This document shows positions 10,688 through 19,435 of a stretch of DNA of 64,000 nucleotides, piece after piece. This stretch comes from Corynebacterium diphtheriae (GTDB taxonomy: Bacteria; Actinomycetota; Actinomycetes; Mycobacteriales; Mycobacteriaceae), in the NCBI RefSeq assembly GCF_001457455.1, contig NZ_LN831026.1, forward strand, positions 1,488,001 to 1,552,000, read 5' to 3'. Under the pieces are notes generated by a model. It worked only from the letters and a program-made list of their open reading frames with translations, made no database searches and was not told the DNA's origin. The first letter of the stretch is position 1, and each line of letters begins with the position of its first letter. The position numbers were made by a program, and so were the translations under genes.

Positions 10688-11434
10688 ATGCTTATTGTGT
10701 TGCCACCTTCCGAGACGAAGGCTGTTGGGGGAAAGAATCCAGCTATCGATTTCGATTCACTTCACTTCCCTACTTTGAATCCGATTCGTAAGGAAATCGC
10801 CCACGATTTAGCAAGATTAGACATATATCAGGCACAAGAAATCCTGAAGTTAAGTCAAAAACTACTTCCGGAAGCCCAGCACAACATCGAACTATTCCAA
10901 TCTCCTACAATGCCTGCAGTATTACGGTATACGGGGGTGCTTTACGACGCTCTCGATGCCACCTCTTTACCCAGCAGCACATGGGAACATCTCGCTATCG
11001 GTTCCGCACTATTTGGTGTTGTCATGGCCAACGACAATATCCCCCATTATAGACTTTCTGGCACCACGAAACTGCCGTGCGCCGACGCAAGTGTTCCCAC
11101 TTTAAAACGTCGTTGGGGAAATGCCATTAGCACAGCATTGTCTGACACAAATGAAGTTATCCTCGATCTTCGATCTGGAACTTATCAACAACTTGGAAAA
11201 GTCAAACATGCGATCACTGTCCGTGTCGAATCAGAAGATTCCGATGGAAACCGATCAGTGATCAGCCACTTTAACAAACACTACAAGGGGCAACTCGCAC
11301 GTGCTTTGCTGCTTCACGACGTCACCCCTGACCCCGACCACGCCATTGAAGACCTCATCGGAATGACTCAGGAATGTGGCTTTGCCGTAGAACATTCAAA
11401 GCCACATGAGCTCACAGTAGTGATCACACAATGA
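10688..11434 (+). CDS. yaaA: Peroxide stress protein YaaA (DUF328 family)
   Basis: Cytoplasmic protein of the YaaA family, which in E. coli is induced by peroxide and limits iron-driven DNA damage. The 248-residue product opens with the family signature MLIVLPPSETKAVGG and contains the conserved tail-region pattern HFNKHYKGQLARALL near residues 198-212. ATG 10688 is preceded by TTAGGATG at suitable spacing. It is convergent with cobA, the stops being 19 bp apart. The biochemical function of the family is not settled; DNA binding has been reported for E. coli YaaA. Confidence 0.88.
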   Translation: MLIVLPPSETKAVGGKNPAIDFDSLHFPTLNPIRKEIAHDLARLDIYQAQEILKLSQKLLPEAQHNIELFQSPTMPAVLRYTGVLYDALDATSLPSSTWEHLAIGSALFGVVMANDNIPHYRLSGTTKLPCADASVPTLKRRWGNAISTALSDTNEVILDLRSGTYQQLGKVKHAITVRVESEDSDGNRSVISHFNKHYKGQLARALLLHDVTPDPDHAIEDLIGMTQECGFAVEHSKPHELTVVITQ

Positions 11435-11453
11435 TTACTAGACAATCCAATGA

Positions 11454-12263
11454 CTAGGATTGAAGGCCTGCCACCTCACCAATGACATAGACAGCTGGAG
11501 GCTTGATGTCATTATCTTTCATCGCTTGCCCCAACTGAGCCAAAGTCGTTTTAAACGACTTTTGGTTTTCTGTCGATCCTTCTTGCACGACGGCAACCGG
11601 AGTGTCAGAGCCTCGACCAGCGTCGATAAGCGCTTGAGCGATGGCACCAGCGTTTTTCACGCCCATGATCACAGACAACGTACCTCCTGTGCGGGCTAAT
11701 GCTTCCCAATCATTTAGCGACTGCGGATGCTGCGGAGGGACATGCCCAGAAATAACGGTAAAGGAATGAACTACACCGCGTTGAGTAATCGGAATTCCAG
11801 CCAGCGCCGGAACCGACACCGCACTGGTAACACCAGGAACCACCTCGCACGCAATTCCATGCTTGGCACACGCTTGGAGTTCTTCAAAACCGCGACCGAA
11901 AATATAAGGATCGCCACCTTTGAGTCGCGCAACCTTCTTGCCAGCTTGAGCATGCTCAATCAAGAGTTCATTAATCTTAGATTGAGCCACCTGCTTACCA
12001 TACGGCAACTTCGATACATCAATGATGTCCTTCGTGGATACATCGCATAATTGAGCAAGCTCACTAGCCGGCCCCAGATGATCTGCCAAAATAACATCTG
12101 CTTGTTGCAAACGGTGCATACCTCGAACTGTTATGAGGTCCCACGCACCAGGGCCACCACCAATGAGGCTAACCGAAGCGGTCCACGATTCTGAAGACGA
12201 AAACATACCTGCGAGTTTAAACAGCTTCCTATTCCGGCTTGAAATCTCCGTGAATTTTTTCAT
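11454..12263 (-). CDS. cobA: Uroporphyrinogen-III C-methyltransferase (SUMT)
   Basis: SAM-dependent methyltransferase that converts uroporphyrinogen III to precorrin-2, the branch point to cobalamin and sirohaem. After a poorly conserved leader the protein shows VSLIGGGPGAWDLITVRGMH (the SAM-binding P1 motif), VILADHLGP, VARLKGGDPYIFGRGFEEL and VVPGVTSAVSVPALAGIPI, all standard SUMT blocks. It is a stand-alone methyltransferase, not a CysG fusion. The start is ambiguous. ATG 12263 follows AGGAT closely and is used here; ATG 12278 (preceded by AAAGG) shares a CATG with the selO start; ATG 12206 would remove the non-conserved leader. Other cobalamin genes lie at 15.3-19.2 kb and 23.9 kb. Confidence 0.9.
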   Translation of the reverse strand: MKKFTEISSRNRKLFKLAGMFSSSESWTASVSLIGGGPGAWDLITVRGMHRLQQADVILADHLGPASELAQLCDVSTKDIIDVSKLPYGKQVAQSKINELLIEHAQAGKKVARLKGGDPYIFGRGFEELQACAKHGIACEVVPGVTSAVSVPALAGIPITQRGVVHSFTVISGHVPPQHPQSLNDWEALARTGGTLSVIMGVKNAGAIAQALIDAGRGSDTPVAVVQEGSTENQKSFKTTLAQLGQAMKDNDIKPPAVYVIGEVAGLQS

Positions 12264-12276
12264 TATCCTGTAAACC

Positions 12277-13623
12277 ATGCCACTTACCTTTGCTCACTCC
12301 TTCGCCGATGCTGTTCCCTCTTTATCAGTCCCATGGCGCGCTGAGCAGTGGCCTGATCCGCGTATTATCGTGTTTAATCACGAACTCGGCCAAGAATTAG
12401 GAATTGATGAGGCCTCCCTTCTTTCGAACATTACGCAACAAGGACATGCCCAAGCCTACTCAGGGCACCAATTCGGCCAGTTCAATCCATTACTCGGAGA
12501 CGGTCGCGCGCTCGTTCTAGGTGATTGTGCACAAACAAATGCACCACATGGTCAGTTCGAAATTTCTTTGAAAGGATCCGGCCCGACCCCATTTGCGCGC
12601 CGGGGCGACGGACGCGCAACCCTTGGCCCCATGTTGAGGGAATATCTTATTTCCGAAGCACTCCACGGCTTAGGGATTCCCACGACACGATCTCTCGCCG
12701 TTATTACAACTGGTACCGATGTCCAACGCGAACGCTTGTTACCCGGCGCGGTTGTCGTAAGAGTCGCACAAAATCATCTTCGTGTGGGAAGCGTGCAATG
12801 TGCTGCAATGCGTGACGACGATTCATTGGCAGCGTTGGTTCGTTATGCCTTGTCGTCTCATGAGGATGGTGTCAGTGATGCGGAGGCTGCTGGATTATTG
12901 TTGCGGCGTGTGAGTACGTCTCAAGCGAAGTTAGTAGCGCAGTGGATGCGCTTTGGGTTTGTGCATGGTGTGATGAATACCGATAATGTGACTCTTTCTG
13001 GGCAAACCATTGATTTTGGACCGTGCGCTTTTATTGATTCTTTTCATCCTCAAGCGGTCTTTTCGAGTATTGACTCCCATGGTCGATATTCATTTGGCCG
13101 TCAGCCAAGCATCATGGGGTGGAATATCGCTCGGTTGGCAGAAGCTCTTTTACCACTCATGTCTATTGATGAGGCTCGCAATATTGTCCATGAGTTTCCG
13201 GATATGTATCGTCGTTCTTGGCTTGATGAGATGGCTGATGCAGTTGGTATTAGTCCAGATGATGATCACACTGCCGGTGTGCTTGATGATTTGGTGGCTT
13301 TATTAGATGTTCATCGTCCAGATTACGCGCAATTCATGCGGAGTCTGAGTGATGGAACGACTGTTTCTCTTTTCCCTTGGGCGCAGCAATGGGAGGCAAA
13401 GGTTTCTTCGCTACGTGTAGCAGCTCCTCGTAATCCGGTCTATGTTCCTCGGAATTATCTCGTAGAAGATGCTCTTGAGCACGCTATGAATGCGGATATG
13501 TCTGTGTTTTCTTTACTTGTGGAGGCTGGGAAAAACCCTTATCTTCGAGAGAGGCGATTTGAAAAATTGGAGAATCCTGCCCCTGAAACGTGGCAGGATT
13601 ATGTGACTTATTGTGGCACTTAG
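12277..13623 (+). CDS. selO: SelO/YdiU-family protein adenylyltransferase
   Basis: Pseudokinase-fold enzyme that transfers AMP to protein Ser/Thr/Tyr residues; E. coli SelO is linked to redox homeostasis. The 448 residues contain the family blocks AYSGHQFGQFNPLLGDGRA near 69-87, LKGSGPTPFARRGDGRAT near 99-116 and MNTDNVTLSGQTIDFGPC (near 233-250, with the metal-binding N and D). The C-terminal TYCGT tail is also present, so the gene is full length. It is head-to-head with cobA and has no obvious ribosome-binding site. Its stop is 3 bp from the CobW-type gene's stop. Synonymous codon use shifts from C/A-rich to G/T-rich near 12830. Confidence 0.93.
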   Translation: MPLTFAHSFADAVPSLSVPWRAEQWPDPRIIVFNHELGQELGIDEASLLSNITQQGHAQAYSGHQFGQFNPLLGDGRALVLGDCAQTNAPHGQFEISLKGSGPTPFARRGDGRATLGPMLREYLISEALHGLGIPTTRSLAVITTGTDVQRERLLPGAVVVRVAQNHLRVGSVQCAAMRDDDSLAALVRYALSSHEDGVSDAEAAGLLLRRVSTSQAKLVAQWMRFGFVHGVMNTDNVTLSGQTIDFGPCAFIDSFHPQAVFSSIDSHGRYSFGRQPSIMGWNIARLAEALLPLMSIDEARNIVHEFPDMYRRSWLDEMADAVGISPDDDHTAGVLDDLVALLDVHRPDYAQFMRSLSDGTTVSLFPWAQQWEAKVSSLRVAAPRNPVYVPRNYLVEDALEHAMNADMSVFSLLVEAGKNPYLRERRFEKLENPAPETWQDYVTYCGT

Positions 13624-13626
13624 GCG

Positions 13627-14751
13627 CTAGCTCTTGGCTGCATCGGCGGTGCTCAGCAGTTGTTGTACTTCGGAATCGCTGAGCATGGCGTCATTGAGAA
13701 GTTGCTGGGCTTGAGCGTGATCAAAATTTACGCCAATGACGACAATTTCGTTTGAGGGTGTAATTCCGGCTGATTGCCAGTAGCCTGCAGGCGCAATCCG
13801 TAGGTCAGGTCCGGCTTGGTGCCATACCTGTACCATATCGATGCGGTCGGAAATCCAGCAGTGTCCTTTGGAACGCACGATGCCACGAGTTGAGCGTAAG
13901 GCGGCTATGAGGCGCTGCCGGTCAAAGGGACGATCTCCTTTGAATACGAAAGAGCTAATTCCGTATTCCTCAGTTTCTGGGGTGTGTGGATTATCTAGTT
14001 CTGCAACATACCCCTGATAGGTTCGCGCAGTTTCTTCGTCGTAGCACATGGCTCCGAGGAGGTCATTGATGGCATTTCGGTTTTCACCGCTGGCAGTGAT
14101 GACTCGACCGTCGACAAGTTTGTCGATACTTGCGCGGGGGTTCATACGACGCACGAGTGCTTCGGTGGCATGGTATCGCTCGTCATCGACGAGGTCTGAT
14201 TTGGTGATGTAAATCTTGTCAGCGAATTCCACTTGATCAACGAGCAAATCAGCAATTGTTCGTTCGTCGTCTTCGGTTACACCTAGATCACGGTCAGTGA
14301 GGTAGGTTTTCTTGCCCATGTAGGTCAGGAACTGAGAAGCGTCAACAAGAGTTGCCATCGTGTCGATCGGTGCAATGTCGGCTAGGCGAGTTCCATCGTC
14401 CCATACCCATTCGAAGGTGGCGGCAACCGGCATTGGTTCGGATATGCCCGTTGATTCAATCACGATGTGATCGTAGTCGCCGCTTGATGCTAGTGCGCCG
14501 ACGGACTGGACGAGGTCGTCGCGAAGCGTGCAGCAAATGCAGCCGTTGGTTAGTTCAACAAATTTGTCTTCGCCGCGTTCGAGATGCCCTTCACCTGTGA
14601 TGAGAGCTGCATCAATGTTGATTTCTGAAAAGTCATTGACAATGACCGCTATTTTTTTGGATTCGCGGTTGGACAGCATTTGGTTGAGAAGCGTGGTTTT
14701 TCCTGACCCTAGGAAACCAGACAAGACGGTGACGGGAGTTGAATGCGACAT
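13627..14751 (-). CDS. CobW/COG0523 G3E-family GTPase, probable zinc metallochaperone
   Basis: GTP-dependent metal chaperone of the COG0523 family. P-loop GFLGSGKTT at residues 12-20, the metal-binding CxCC motif (C71-I-C73-C74 in [13 protein letters not shown]), a Walker B ESTG motif ([11 protein letters not shown]) near 107-117 and a C-terminal CobW_C domain are visible. Although cob genes are nearby, the gene begins beside a Zur-like palindrome (14759-14773), so I infer a zinc-starvation role rather than cobalt insertion. ATG 14751 follows AAGGA with almost no spacing and an in-frame TAA lies just upstream. No other start exists, so leaderless or near-leaderless translation is likely. It follows ogt by 19 bp. 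Confidence 0.88.
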   Translation of the reverse strand: MSHSTPVTVLSGFLGSGKTTLLNQMLSNRESKKIAVIVNDFSEINIDAALITGEGHLERGEDKFVELTNGCICCTLRDDLVQSVGALASSGDYDHIVIESTGISEPMPVAATFEWVWDDGTRLADIAPIDTMATLVDASQFLTYMGKKTYLTDRDLGVTEDDERTIADLLVDQVEFADKIYITKSDLVDDERYHATEALVRRMNPRASIDKLVDGRVITASGENRNAINDLLGAMCYDEETARTYQGYVAELDNPHTPETEEYGISSFVFKGDRPFDRQRLIAALRSTRGIVRSKGHCWISDRIDMVQVWHQAGPDLRIAPAGYWQSAGITPSNEIVVIGVNFDHAQAQQLLNDAMLSDSEVQQLLSTADAAKS

Positions 14752-14758
14752 TCCTTAA

Positions 14759-14773
14759 TGGATACCGTTTTCA
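14759..14773 (-). promoter_or_regulatory. Candidate Zur operator upstream of the CobW-type gene
   Basis: TGAAAACGGTATCCA on the minus strand is an imperfect 7-1-7 palindrome, 5 of 7 positions symmetric. It matches the actinobacterial Zur pattern TGAAAATGATTTTCA at 11 of 15 positions, as recalled. It lies 8-22 bases before the start codon, and CATAAT just upstream could be the -10 of a Zur-repressed promoter. Confidence 0.45.
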
Positions 14774-15292
14774 CTTATTATGTGCAACTTCTCGCGTTAA
14801 CAACGAACGCTTAACGGCAAGACCATAGCGAAATCCACCGTAAGAACCATCAGAACGAATTACACGATGACAAGGCACAAATAATGCCACCGGATTGTTG
14901 GCGCATGCCGACGCCGCAGCTCTAACCGCACCTTCATGTCCGCTCATCCGCGCCAACGTTGCATACGATACTGGCGAACCACTCGGAATTCTTCGAAGTG
15001 CAGACCATACAGACATCCGAAAATCGGTAGCCTGTTGCAAAAGCGGCACTGTGAGAATCCGTGCGAACCGGCCGTCATAGTACGCACTGATGACATTTTG
15101 TATAGATAACGAAACATCAGCCTCTCGCATACTCAGCGGTCGAAGGTCTCTATGGATCAATCCAACAAGTTCGCTCACATTTTCCGTCCACCCTGATGCC
15201 AAAATTTTGTGTGTCATCGAATCGGTCACAACACAAAACTGGCCATCAGGAGTGGAAACAAAACCGTACTCAGCGTGCACAGGCCTCGACAA
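14771..15292 (-). CDS. ogt: Methylated-DNA--protein-cysteine S-methyltransferase
   Basis: Suicide DNA-repair enzyme that moves the alkyl group from O6-alkylguanine or O4-alkylthymine onto its own cysteine. The 173-residue frame has the active-site motif FVPCHRVIRSDGSYGGFRYG with the acceptor Cys near residue 141, and the helix-turn-helix DNA-binding segment PVSYATLARMSGHEGAVRAA near 107-126. The start is uncertain. TTG 15292 gives a 23-bp overlap with the cobB stop; GTG 15280 after GAGG is an alternative. It probably belongs to the cobO-cobB-ogt transcript. Confidence 0.9.
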   Translation of the reverse strand: MSRPVHAEYGFVSTPDGQFCVVTDSMTHKILASGWTENVSELVGLIHRDLRPLSMREADVSLSIQNVISAYYDGRFARILTVPLLQQATDFRMSVWSALRRIPSGSPVSYATLARMSGHEGAVRAAASACANNPVALFVPCHRVIRSDGSYGGFRYGLAVKRSLLTREVAHNK

Positions 15293-16649
15293 ACCTTCTC
15301 ACCGCGGCGGGAACAGCAGCAGGATGGACATGAAGATAACTAGCATGAACATTGCCAGATACGAATCCTTCAACCTTGGGACTTCCATCCCAAGCACGCC
15401 AACCCCATGCGCTATCCCAGCCAGGAACCACTGAATCCGCAATAGCCGTGTGATGGAACTCGTGGCCCGTTACTCGTTCACCAGCGCGATAAATCACCGA
15501 ATCATGTACCACCACTGCATCACGGTATCCCAGTGTGAGGCGACGCCCCATAGCCCCATGCGTAGGAATAACATCAAGCATCGGACGTCCATCAAGAGTA
15601 GATAGCAACCACAATAAGCCGGCACATTCTGCATGTACGGGGATTCCCTGAGCTATCACATCACGCACTTGTTGTTTAAGGTCTGCCCGCTGCTCCAGCA
15701 CGTCACAATGTTCTTCTGGGAAACCGCCCGGAATGATCAAACCGTCACACTGCGGCAATTGTTCAGACAAAGGATCAAAAGCAACAACCGTTGCACCGGC
15801 AGCAGAAAGCATCTCAACATGTTCCGCATAAGTGAAAGAAAATGCCGGACCTCCAGCCAAAGCGATCACTGGTTTATTATCAAGCGCTTCAGCATCGCTC
15901 ATCCCCATTGCCAACGCCGGATCCCACGCAGGACCGTTATAGGCACAATCGGCTAGCTCAATGAGGGCATTAAGATCAACGTGTTCTTCCACCATAGTTG
16001 CCATTGCTGCAACAGCATCTTCAGCCGCATCAAGTTCAACGCTAGTGATAAGCCCCAAATGCCGCGACGGCACCTCAGCGTGATCCACTCTCGGAATTGC
16101 TCCCAAAACGCGAACACCAACAGCCTCAACTGCTTCACGACAAACCTCCGCATGCCGATCAGTTCCAACCTTGTTGAGGATCACTCCCGCAATACGAACA
16201 TGAGGATCAGCAGTAGCAAAACCACGAACAACAGCTCCCACAGACTGGCTCATACCGCGCACGTCGACCACAAGAACCACGGGCAGGCCAAGAGTTGCTG
16301 CGATTTCCGCACTTGAGCCTTGTGCTTGGGCATCCGCAGTATTTTGCCCCTGTGCAATTCGACCATCGAAAAGACCCATCACACCTTCAACGACAGCAAT
16401 ATCAGCGTTGGCGCTTCCATGTGCATATAACGGACCGATTAAATCGATTCCGCACATCACAGAGTCTAGATTTCGACCTTGATGCCCCGCAGCCATACCG
16501 TGGTAACCGGGATCAATATAATCTGGGCCTACTTTAAAAGGTGCAACTCGCATCTTTCTAGACAACGCGGCCATCATGCCTGTTGCAATTGTGGTTTTTC
16601 CCGACCCTGATGAGGTTGCAGCAATGACGAACCCCGGCGTTGTTACCAT
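15270..16649 (-). CDS. cobB: Cobyrinate / hydrogenobyrinate a,c-diamide synthase
   Basis: ATP- and glutamine-dependent amidotransferase that amidates the a and c side chains of (hydrogeno)byrinate in cobalamin synthesis. The N-terminal dethiobiotin-synthetase-like domain has the P-loop ATSSGSGKTTIATGMM (residues 11-26). The C-terminal class I glutaminase domain has LIIPGGFPEEH and the nucleophile motif HAECAGLLWLL, with a late His in GHEFHHTAI. The 459-residue length is typical. ATG 16649 overlaps the cobO stop by 7 bp, so the two are translationally coupled. Confidence 0.94.
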   Translation of the reverse strand: MVTTPGFVIAATSSGSGKTTIATGMMAALSRKMRVAPFKVGPDYIDPGYHGMAAGHQGRNLDSVMCGIDLIGPLYAHGSANADIAVVEGVMGLFDGRIAQGQNTADAQAQGSSAEIAATLGLPVVLVVDVRGMSQSVGAVVRGFATADPHVRIAGVILNKVGTDRHAEVCREAVEAVGVRVLGAIPRVDHAEVPSRHLGLITSVELDAAEDAVAAMATMVEEHVDLNALIELADCAYNGPAWDPALAMGMSDAEALDNKPVIALAGGPAFSFTYAEHVEMLSAAGATVVAFDPLSEQLPQCDGLIIPGGFPEEHCDVLEQRADLKQQVRDVIAQGIPVHAECAGLLWLLSTLDGRPMLDVIPTHGAMGRRLTLGYRDAVVVHDSVIYRAGERVTGHEFHHTAIADSVVPGWDSAWGWRAWDGSPKVEGFVSGNVHASYLHVHPAAVPAAVRRFVEACAR

Positions 16650-17263
16650 TCGATTCCCTTTTGCCCCTTGCGACCAACATCCATCGGATGCTTAATCTTT
16701 GTCATCTCTGTAACCAAATCAGCGACGTCGATAAGCTCCGGTGCAGCATTTCGCCCTGTGATGACCACATGTTGAGTTCCTAGTCGATTCTTCAACGTCT
16801 CAACGACATCGTTGACATCGATCCAACCCCACGCTATAGGATAAGTAAATTCATCGAGTACATAAAAATCATGGGTTTGGGACGCTAACCGCCGCTTAAT
16901 CTCTTCCCATCCCTCGCGTGCATCACGAGCATGGTCTTCCTCAGATCCCCGCTTCTTTGACCACGACCAGCCATCCCCCATCTTGTGCCATTCAACAGGT
17001 CCCCCTACCCCACTATCGATGTGTAATTGGCCTAGTTGTTTGAACACGCTCTCCTCGCCAACACGCCATTTTGCGGATTTGACGAATTGGAAAACTCCGA
17101 TGCTCATACCTTGATTCCACGCACGTAGCGCCATACCAAAAGCAGCTGTTGATTTACCTTTGCCAGGACCAGTATGAACAGCTGTAATCGGCAACAACCT
17201 ACGTTGGCGAGTAGTTAAACCATCATCTGGAACCGAAGCTGGATCGAGTTTTCCTTGAGGCAT
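16643..17263 (-). CDS. cobO: Cob(I)yrinic acid a,c-diamide adenosyltransferase
   Basis: ATP:corrinoid adenosyltransferase of the CobA/CobO/BtuR type, which attaches the 5'-deoxyadenosyl group to the corrin cobalt. The 206 residues include the modified P-loop HTGPGKGKSTAAFGMALRAW near 30-49 and YVLDEFTYPIAWGW near 133-146. ATG 17263 is preceded by GGGAGACGCAC. The 123-bp gap upstream (17264-17386) contains no recognised riboswitch; a weak TATAAC lies about 24 bases before the start. It leads the cobO-cobB-ogt run and sits just after the chelatase genes, the same order as Rv2850c-Rv2849c-Rv2848c. Confidence 0.94.
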   Translation of the reverse strand: MPQGKLDPASVPDDGLTTRQRRLLPITAVHTGPGKGKSTAAFGMALRAWNQGMSIGVFQFVKSAKWRVGEESVFKQLGQLHIDSGVGGPVEWHKMGDGWSWSKKRGSEEDHARDAREGWEEIKRRLASQTHDFYVLDEFTYPIAWGWIDVNDVVETLKNRLGTQHVVITGRNAAPELIDVADLVTEMTKIKHPMDVGRKGQKGIEW

Positions 17264-17386
17264 GTGCGTCTCCCTTGCATCCAGTAGTTATATCGTTGAT
17301 CATGCGAGCAAGTCATGCTTTTTCATATTTTCCGCATAAGCGAGTGAAAAAACGATAACCGCTGTGTGGCATTCTACCGTGAGCGC

Positions 17387-18199
17387 CTACAGCGCTTTGA
17401 TCAAACCTGACACCGAATCAGCGTTAAGTTCGTCAAGTTTGACACATAAGCCTTGCAACTGCTGCGCCAGTTCACGAGCCAACCCCAATGTCACCCGACC
17501 ACCAGACTCACAATCAACTACTACACTGCCGGTAAGACCTCGACGTGCGATCCCTTGAGCTGCCGTGCGTACCCCTGCGAGTCCCGATCCGCCGGTTGCA
17601 CGTCCATCAGATAATACGACAAGTAGAGCACGCCGGTTCGGCTCCTTAATGAATTCTCTCTTGATAACCGAATGTGCCATGTTGAGTCCTTCGCCCAACG
17701 GAGTACGGCCACCCGTGGTCACATTCGAAAGTCTCCGATACGCCACATCGATCGAACCCGTAGGCGGAAGCACTAGTTCTGGTGCTGCACCACGCACACT
17801 AATAACTGCTACCTTGTCACGCCTTTGATACGCATCGCGCAGCATCGACAGCACAGCACCGGTGACCGATGCCAGACGATCTTGCCCAGCCATAGAGCCA
17901 GAGGCATCAACCACAAATACTATGAGGTTAGATTCCATACCTCTGCGTAACGATCCTCGAAGATCTTCGGGGCGAAAATCAATCATCGAACCGCGGATAC
18001 GAGCACCACGTTCAGCAGCCGCAAATACTGATCCCACAATATTAATCCCGTGCCCGCCACGCACTGCACGCACTGTAGAACCGTTGGCTGAATATGCTTG
18101 CGAACGACGCCCTGCGGCGCCTTCATTACCTATTCCACTACGCCGAAGGATCTTAGGGACGAAAGGGGGCGCCTTGAGAAGCGCTGCCCTCCTGACCAC
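17387..18199 (-). CDS. VWA-domain chelatase subunit (ChlD-like; probably the 3' part of a split chelatase gene)
   Basis: Von Willebrand A domain with the MIDAS motif DASGSMAGQ near residues 98-106, a conserved Thr in [11 protein letters not shown] near 161-171 and LSDGRATGG near 196-204. This is the D-subunit half of a Mg/Co-chelatase AAA+ motor. The frame opens at GTG 18199 with no ribosome-binding site and overlaps the upstream chlI-like gene by 47 bp in the +1 frame. Mycobacterial Rv2850c carries both halves in one protein of about 630 residues (from memory). Here the two halves total about 617 residues if joined at the CCC-TAA junction. It may be translated by +1 frameshifting or be a lesion. 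Confidence 0.82.
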   Translation of the reverse strand: MVRRAALLKAPPFVPKILRRSGIGNEGAAGRRSQAYSANGSTVRAVRGGHGINIVGSVFAAAERGARIRGSMIDFRPEDLRGSLRRGMESNLIVFVVDASGSMAGQDRLASVTGAVLSMLRDAYQRRDKVAVISVRGAAPELVLPPTGSIDVAYRRLSNVTTGGRTPLGEGLNMAHSVIKREFIKEPNRRALLVVLSDGRATGGSGLAGVRTAAQGIARRGLTGSVVVDCESGGRVTLGLARELAQQLQGLCVKLDELNADSVSGLIKAL

Positions 18200-19238
18200 C
18201 GGAATCAGGAGTCTGAGTTTCTTGATCGTCTAGATGATCTTCTTGATCAGAAGTTTCGTTTTCTATTTGATCCTCATGTGCTGATTGTTCAGCAGGATCA
18301 TCCATCTCTGGGTGCTGGTCACGTGCTTCATCCATAACTTCATCAAGTTGGTCTTGATCAAGGCCGGGTTCATCAAACGGATCCCTACGACGTCGATGTG
18401 GCAGAGCAAGTTCTGCTGCTACTTTGATGTCCTCGTCAGTCACCAGCGAATCACCGCGCCATGCAGCATGGGCAATAGCAGTACGAGCAATAACGAGATC
18501 AGCACGCATGCCATCAACGTCAAAAGAAGCACAAATATGAGCGATACGTGCCAAATTTGTATCATTGAGCACAATGCTATCGACACGTTCTTGCGCGCTC
18601 TTGATTGCTTGCGACGTGTTCTCGTCTAGTGCATGCCAGCGTTGTGCAAAGTCAATGGGATCAGATTCAAAATCGAGTCGTCTGCGCATAATTTCTGCTC
18701 GAATCTGAACATCCTTCGATGCTGCTACATCTACCGAAAGTCCAAAACGATCGAGCAGCTGAGGCCGCAATTCCCCTTCTTCTGGATTCATGGTTCCTAC
18801 GAGCACAAAACGAGCAGGAGCTGTATGCGAAATACCATCACGTTCAACAGTCACCTGCCCAGTCGCGGCCGCATCAAGAAGCGCATCAACGAGATGATCA
18901 GCCAACAAGTTGACCTCATCGACGTACAAAACACCACCATGCGCTTGGGACAGCAAGCCCGGGCGAAACTTAGCTTTTCCTGTTGTTAGCACAGTCTCCA
19001 TATCTAACGAGCCAACAACGCGATCTTCCGTTGCTCCGATGGGAAGATTGACCAGTGGCGCATCACCTAGCAACGCTGCAAATGCACGAACCGTCGTCGT
19101 TTTTGCGGTTCCCTTTTCACCGCGGATTACTACGCCACCAATTCGTGGTGAAATCGCCGTAAGAATTAACGCGAGTCGTAGTTGATCTTGGCCTACAACG
19201 GCAGAAAAAGGAAAAAGCGGAGACTGCTTCGTTGACAT
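18153..19238 (-). CDS. AAA+ chelatase subunit (ChlI/BchI-like)
   Basis: AAA+ ATPase of the Mg-chelatase I-subunit family. Walker [20 protein letters not shown] is near residues 38-56, Walker [21 protein letters not shown] near 100-119, and a sensor segment [20 protein letters not shown] near 145-164. The C-terminal 50 residues are very acidic (linker type). Corynebacteria do not make chlorophyll, and the neighbours are cobO, cobB and cobQ, so I infer a motor for a CobN-type cobaltochelatase; no cobN lies in this window. The frame ends CGT CCC TAA directly after a C5-T3 run, and the VWA half continues in the +1 frame. Confidence 0.88.
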   Translation of the reverse strand: MSTKQSPLFPFSAVVGQDQLRLALILTAISPRIGGVVIRGEKGTAKTTTVRAFAALLGDAPLVNLPIGATEDRVVGSLDMETVLTTGKAKFRPGLLSQAHGGVLYVDEVNLLADHLVDALLDAAATGQVTVERDGISHTAPARFVLVGTMNPEEGELRPQLLDRFGLSVDVAASKDVQIRAEIMRRRLDFESDPIDFAQRWHALDENTSQAIKSAQERVDSIVLNDTNLARIAHICASFDVDGMRADLVIARTAIAHAAWRGDSLVTDEDIKVAAELALPHRRRRDPFDEPGLDQDQLDEVMDEARDQHPEMDDPAEQSAHEDQIENETSDQEDHLDDQETQTPDSGGQEGSASQGAPFRP

Positions 19239-19334
19239 TATCTAATCCTTTGAGGAGACGATGAGCTACCGCGCAGCATGAAGTAAACGCTGTAGCTTCA
19301 ACATGGTCGAACTTCCATTGAGTCTAGCTTAATG

Positions 19335-19382
19335 AAAATACCTCGCCGAAACGGGCATTTTCTGTGCACCGAACGACGAGGC
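19335..19382 (-). terminator. Candidate terminator of mqo
   Basis: Eight-bp stem (19341-19348 with 19374-19381, one G-U pair) and a 25-nt loop, followed on the minus strand by UAUUUUCAUU. It lies 55 bases after the mqo stop. Confidence 0.6.
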
Positions 19383-19435
19383 ATTGAGATCTAGGTTAAT
19401 CCCATATACACCATTAAAGTGTGTACAAAGCAGCT

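Noticed and set aside
17264..17386. Cobalamin riboswitch in front of cobO
   Set aside because: The gap is only 123 bp, and no B12-box or adenosylcobalamin aptamer could be recognised.
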